Positions 13,368 to 15,905 of a stretch of 15,905 nucleotides of DNA are shown piece by piece; position 1 is the first letter of the stretch, and each line of letters begins with the position of its first letter. A model generated the notes under the pieces. That model was not told the DNA's origin and ran no database searches. It worked only from the letters and a program-made list of their open reading frames with translations. A program made the translations under genes and the position numbers. The stretch comes from an uncultured Coprococcus sp. (GTDB lineage: Bacteria; Bacillota; Clostridia; Lachnospirales; Lachnospiraceae). The stretch lies in contig URJU01000032.1 in NCBI GenBank assembly GCA_900548315.1, forward strand, positions 1 to 15,905. The letters are read 5' to 3'.

Positions 13368-14282
13368 ATGAATTATGACTGCGCTGTAAAAGGGGAGAAT
13401 ATTTCCAAAAAGTTTAAGACATTTACACTGGATATACCTGATTTGAGGGTGCCGAAGGGATTTGCGACAGCACTCATCGGTGAAAATGGAGCGGGAAAGA
13501 CGACACTTCTCAATATGCTTTCAGGAATAAGGCTTGATTACAAAGGTGAGCTGACTTTCTTTGACAAGTATTCATCGGAGGAGAAGGAGAGAAGGGCGGA
13601 TGTAAAGAACAGGATAGGCTATACGGGAACAGGCAGATATTACCTTCCACAGTGGACGGTATCTGATGTGGAGGAGATAAGCAGTCTGCTCTTTGACAAT
13701 TTTGACAGGGACGAGTTCGAAAGATATTGCCGCGAACTTGCGATATTTCCTGATTCCCCGGACGGTGTTGCTCTGAAGAAAAAGTGTTCAGCACTCTCTG
13801 ATGGAACCAGAACTAAGCTGATGCTTGCAGGAGTCATGGCGAGGGATACTGACCTGCTGCTGCTCGATGAGCCGGCATCGCCTCTTGATCCTCTTATGCG
13901 AGATAAGCTGTGTCAGATGATCGGCGATTATATAAGCGACGGAGCGGGGGAGAAGAGTGTATTGTTCTCAACACACAATATATCCGATATGGAGAGTATC
14001 ACTGATTATGCGATCATCATGGAACATGGAAATGTGGTCGAGTGCGGATTTGTGGAGGACCTGAAGGAGAAATACATACTGATAAAGGGAGATGCCCAGG
14101 ATGCGGAGGCGGCATCAAAGATCCTTTATACCATGACTAAGAATCCGTATGGTTTTGAAGGCATCTGTCTTGCAGAGAATCTGGACAAGCTTGCCGGCAT
14201 GAATGTGAGCAAGGAGATACCATCGCTGTTTCAGATAAGTGTGGCGGTTATGAAGAATAATACAAAAATGGTATTAAAGTAA
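13368..14282 (+). CDS. ABC transporter ATP-binding protein (YtrB/PmtA-like)
   Basis: Nucleotide-binding subunit of an ABC transporter, about 304 residues. Walker A is G-E-N-G-A-G-K-T-T at 38-46, and Walker B is L-L-L-L-D-E-P at 163-169 with the catalytic Glu168. The H-loop His is 203 (S-T-H), and the signature is L-S-D-G-T at 143-147 in place of L-S-G-G-Q, a variant common in this group of exporters. A C-terminal extension of about 75 residues follows the core. Three ATGs are possible (13353, 13365, 13368). GGAGG at 13355-13359 overlaps the first and sits five or eight bases before the others, so 13365 or 13368 is the start. It follows the GntR gene after the tandem repeat and precedes two membrane genes, so it should power that pair. 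The cargo is unknown; export of peptide or lipid-active compounds is inference. Confidence 0.93.
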   Translation: MNYDCAVKGENISKKFKTFTLDIPDLRVPKGFATALIGENGAGKTTLLNMLSGIRLDYKGELTFFDKYSSEEKERRADVKNRIGYTGTGRYYLPQWTVSDVEEISSLLFDNFDRDEFERYCRELAIFPDSPDGVALKKKCSALSDGTRTKLMLAGVMARDTDLLLLDEPASPLDPLMRDKLCQMIGDYISDGAGEKSVLFSTHNISDMESITDYAIIMEHGNVVECGFVEDLKEKYILIKGDAQDAEAASKILYTMTKNPYGFEGICLAENLDKLAGMNVSKEIPSLFQISVAVMKNNTKMVLK

Positions 14283-14323
14283 AAACAGCTTAGAGTGTTT
14301 CACGTATTTATAGGAGCGTAATT

Positions 14324-14977
14324 ATGAGGATGATAAAGGATTACAGAGCAATTACGAACGGAAAATACCGGTTAGTGTGTAATGTTCTGATACCGGTTAT
14401 ACTGGGGATCATACTGGCTTTGGTTGATGCAGTGGTGAGAAACTGTTATGTTACAGTAGTCATGTTTGGTTTTGGAGCTGCGTTCGTGACTGCGATTGAG
14501 GTTATGGGTGATTATTGGGGATTTGGCGCAATATGTGTGAAAGGGTGCCTTGGGATGGATTATCTGAAGACGTCAACAAAGGGGAAAGCCATGTTACGGA
14601 ATGCGCTTACGGCGGATCTGCTTGTCCGACCGGTGAGGATCGCGATATGCATGATGATAGTGGCCGTGCCATATGAAATTATGGTGGGTAACCCGGTAAG
14701 GCTACTTTGCCTGTCGATACTGCTCACTGCAGATATTTCCGTGTGGGCGCTGAACATTACCAGATATGTCCAGAATGTTCAGGTCATGAGTCTGCTGTCC
14801 ATGCTGTCATCAGGAGCATCGGGAGCTGCGGTTATATATATAACGACATCTTCGGTATTGCAGAAGTTTACATGGCTGATAATGGCAGCACTGGCGGTAT
14901 TGCTGCCGGTTGGAATATATGTGACGCGCAGACATATGTACCGCAAGGTTGAGGCGTCTTATCTGGATATGGATTAA
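14324..14977 (+). CDS. six-helix membrane protein, probable ABC permease subunit
   Basis: A 217-residue hydrophobic protein of no family I can name with certainty. About six membrane segments appear, roughly at residues 17-40, 42-63, 104-122, 125-145, 153-175 and 178-199. A basic loop rich in Lys and Arg lies between the second and third. There is no signal peptide and no large outer domain, as in ABC-2-type or Ytr/Pmt-type permeases. The start is supported by AGGAG at 14312-14316, seven bases before the ATG. Placed 41 bases after the ATPase gene and before a second membrane protein of almost the same length (217 against 219 residues) but little visible sequence similarity, it probably forms one half of a heterodimeric channel. 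Confidence 0.8.
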   Translation: MRMIKDYRAITNGKYRLVCNVLIPVILGIILALVDAVVRNCYVTVVMFGFGAAFVTAIEVMGDYWGFGAICVKGCLGMDYLKTSTKGKAMLRNALTADLLVRPVRIAICMMIVAVPYEIMVGNPVRLLCLSILLTADISVWALNITRYVQNVQVMSLLSMLSSGASGAAVIYITTSSVLQKFTWLIMAALAVLLPVGIYVTRRHMYRKVEASYLDMD

Positions 14978-15013
14978 CAGATCGTTGCTCATGTCCGGAA
15001 ACTGCTTAGACTA

Positions 15014-15038
15014 TCCGCCCCGCCTGCCGGCGGGAGGA
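15014..15038 (+). promoter_or_regulatory. GC-rich hairpin between the two membrane genes
   Basis: CCCGCC (15019-15024) pairs with GGCGGG (15029-15034), loop TGCC. Three more pairs follow beyond a small internal loop (15014-15016 with 15036-15038). This is a sharp GC island in AT-rich DNA and has no T run, so it is not a normal terminator. It lies about 17 bases before the ribosome site of the second membrane gene, and could stabilise or cut the mRNA there. Confidence 0.55.
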
Positions 15039-15069
15039 ATGATATATATAAGACAAGGAGGATTAAGGG

Positions 15070-15729
15070 ATGAAAGATTTGATACTTGGTTTTAAACTTC
15101 TCAGATATGGATATAAATTAAAGACAAATGTGATGATGCTTATTTTGTTCACTGCAATAGGGTTTGTGGTCGAACTGTCATCACACGGAACGAATATTCT
15201 GGGCGGTTTCTATTTTATGCTGACTGGAATGTTTGCCTATCAGATGATAATATACATGAATGCATCGGACTATGTGCAGTCAAGCGTGATGAAGAGAAAA
15301 CTGGAGGTGGGAATGCCAGTGATCGTCAGCACAGTTGTGTATCTTGTACTTTTCACAATACTTGTTGCGGAGAAATATATACTTATCAGAATGTATCCGG
15401 AGAATACAGAAAACTATCAGGATACATTGTTTATGATCATATTTATATTATTCGGAGCTATGATATTCTGCGGTGTATGTTACAAATATTTTGTGGCAAG
15501 CTTTATTGTGTTTATGCTGGTGATAATGACCTGCATGTCAACAATCAGTTACTGGCTGTGTCACCATCATATATCAGATGTTATAAGTCTTGGGCTTGTA
15601 AAGCTTGCTGTTCTTGGATATGCGGCCATCCTTTTGGGTGGTGTTATAGAGTATTTAATTAGTTCACTTCTCTACAGAAAACAGTTGTCAGAGATCGCAA
15701 TGGGCGGACTCAGCAAGAGCATGAAGTAA
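15070..15729 (+). CDS. six-helix membrane protein, probable second ABC permease subunit
   Basis: A 219-residue membrane protein with about six hydrophobic segments (roughly residues 20-40, 44-65, 82-105, 118-138, 142-162 and 174-198) and a short basic C-terminal tail. A cluster H-H-H lies between the last two helices (W-L-C-H-H-H-I-S-D), and Cys residues are frequent in the fourth and fifth helices. The start has a strong ribosome site, AAGGAGG at 15055-15061, eight bases before the ATG. It is the last gene of the GntR/ABC unit and likely pairs with the preceding membrane protein. The unit has one ATPase and two different membrane proteins, whereas the best-known Pmt exporters have two ATPases; a second ATPase gene beyond the contig end is possible, though the hairpin after this gene argues for the operon ending here. 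Confidence 0.8.
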   Translation: MKDLILGFKLLRYGYKLKTNVMMLILFTAIGFVVELSSHGTNILGGFYFMLTGMFAYQMIIYMNASDYVQSSVMKRKLEVGMPVIVSTVVYLVLFTILVAEKYILIRMYPENTENYQDTLFMIIFILFGAMIFCGVCYKYFVASFIVFMLVIMTCMSTISYWLCHHHISDVISLGLVKLAVLGYAAILLGGVIEYLISSLLYRKQLSEIAMGGLSKSMK

Positions 15730-15766
15730 ATTGAAATACAAATAAACTTAATAAAATAGACGGAAC

Positions 15767-15847
15767 AGAGCCGGTTGCGGATCGTGCGGGATTGCCGAAG
15801 AGAGGGCGGTCACAGCAGAAGATTTGTAATCGGCTCTATTGCTATTA
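15767..15847 (+). terminator. long-loop hairpin, possible terminator or structured RNA
   Basis: AGAGCCGGTT (15767-15776) pairs with AATCGGCTCT (15828-15837), ten pairs with one G-U. About 51 bases are enclosed, and these can form an inner stem ATTGCC/GGCGGT (around 15791-15810, two G-U pairs). The tail ATTGCTATTATC is only moderately U-rich. As it follows the last gene of the operon a terminator role fits, but the large GC-rich loop is unusual. It is not a tRNA. Confidence 0.5.
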
Positions 15848-15864
15848 TCAGGTGAGTGGAATAT

Positions 15865-15905
15865 CTGTCTCTTATACACATCTGACGCTGCCGACGATAA
15901 GGCTC
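15865..15905 (+). other. Nextera adapter with i5 index (artefact)
   Basis: The 19-base mosaic end in reverse orientation (15865-15883) is followed by the Read 1 adapter complement GACGCTGCCGACGA (15884-15897) and eight bases TAAGGCTC. From memory of the Nextera index list this is the reverse complement of index S521 (GAGCCTTA). The bacterial sequence therefore ends at 15864. Confidence 0.96.

Noticed and set aside
1..15905. Tn5/IS50-like terminal inverted repeats that would make the window a composite transposon
   Set aside because: The 19-base ends are the synthetic Nextera mosaic end, and the right copy runs on into adapter and index; no transposase gene is present.
1..15905. Phage, defence or toxin-antitoxin genes, tRNA or rRNA genes
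   Set aside because: No protein or RNA with such signatures was found on reading both strands; the regions are metabolic, metal-efflux and transporter genes.

Overview
The window looks like one complete assembly contig of a gut-type Firmicute, most likely in the Lachnospiraceae (Clostridia, near Coprococcus, Roseburia or Butyrivibrio). Evidence for this is the moderately AT-rich sequence with many AGA and ATA codons, strong AGGAGG ribosome-binding sites, the gene repertoire and familiar clostridial protein variants; the genus is inference. Both ends carry Nextera library adapter (1-14 and 15865-15905), so genomic DNA is about 15-15864. All 14 genes are on the + strand.

Region 1 (16-6031) is a maltose/maltodextrin-type locus: a 5'-truncated sugar-binding lipoprotein, two CUT1 permeases, the 4-alpha-glucanotransferase MalQ, then a LacI-family regulator with its own consensus promoter. 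No transport ATPase is encoded; such systems usually share an MsmK/MalK-type ATPase made elsewhere. A 266-base gap between binding protein and permeases is strongly structured, and another hairpin lies before malQ. Two terminators close the region.

Region 2 (6032-9832) holds a four-helix membrane protein resembling DUF3592 proteins, then a PurF-like phosphoribosyltransferase whose glutaminase nucleophile Cys is replaced by Gly, then a fusion of a rhodanese domain to a TtcA-like PP-loop thiolase. The PurF-like gene and its thiolase neighbour are the most interesting pair in the window. A strong terminator follows.

Region 3 (9833-12766) is a metal-efflux unit: a consensus promoter with an overlapping dyad, a free-standing HMA metal-binding protein (CxxC), a P1B-type Zn/Cd/Pb ATPase without its own HMA domain, and an ArsR-family sensor rich in N-terminal Cys and His. 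Similar CATATA/TATATG dyads precede all three genes and may be the ArsR operators. A GC-rich terminator closes the unit.

Region 4 (12767-15864) is a GntR/YtrA-type repressor, an ABC ATPase and two dissimilar six-helix membrane proteins, resembling the Ytr/Pmt family of antimicrobial-responsive ABC exporters. A 16-bp tandem repeat separates regulator from ATPase, a GC-rich hairpin separates the two membrane genes, and a long-loop hairpin follows the last gene. I see no tRNA, rRNA, CRISPR array, transposase or phage gene, and no gene-free stretch over 300 bases.
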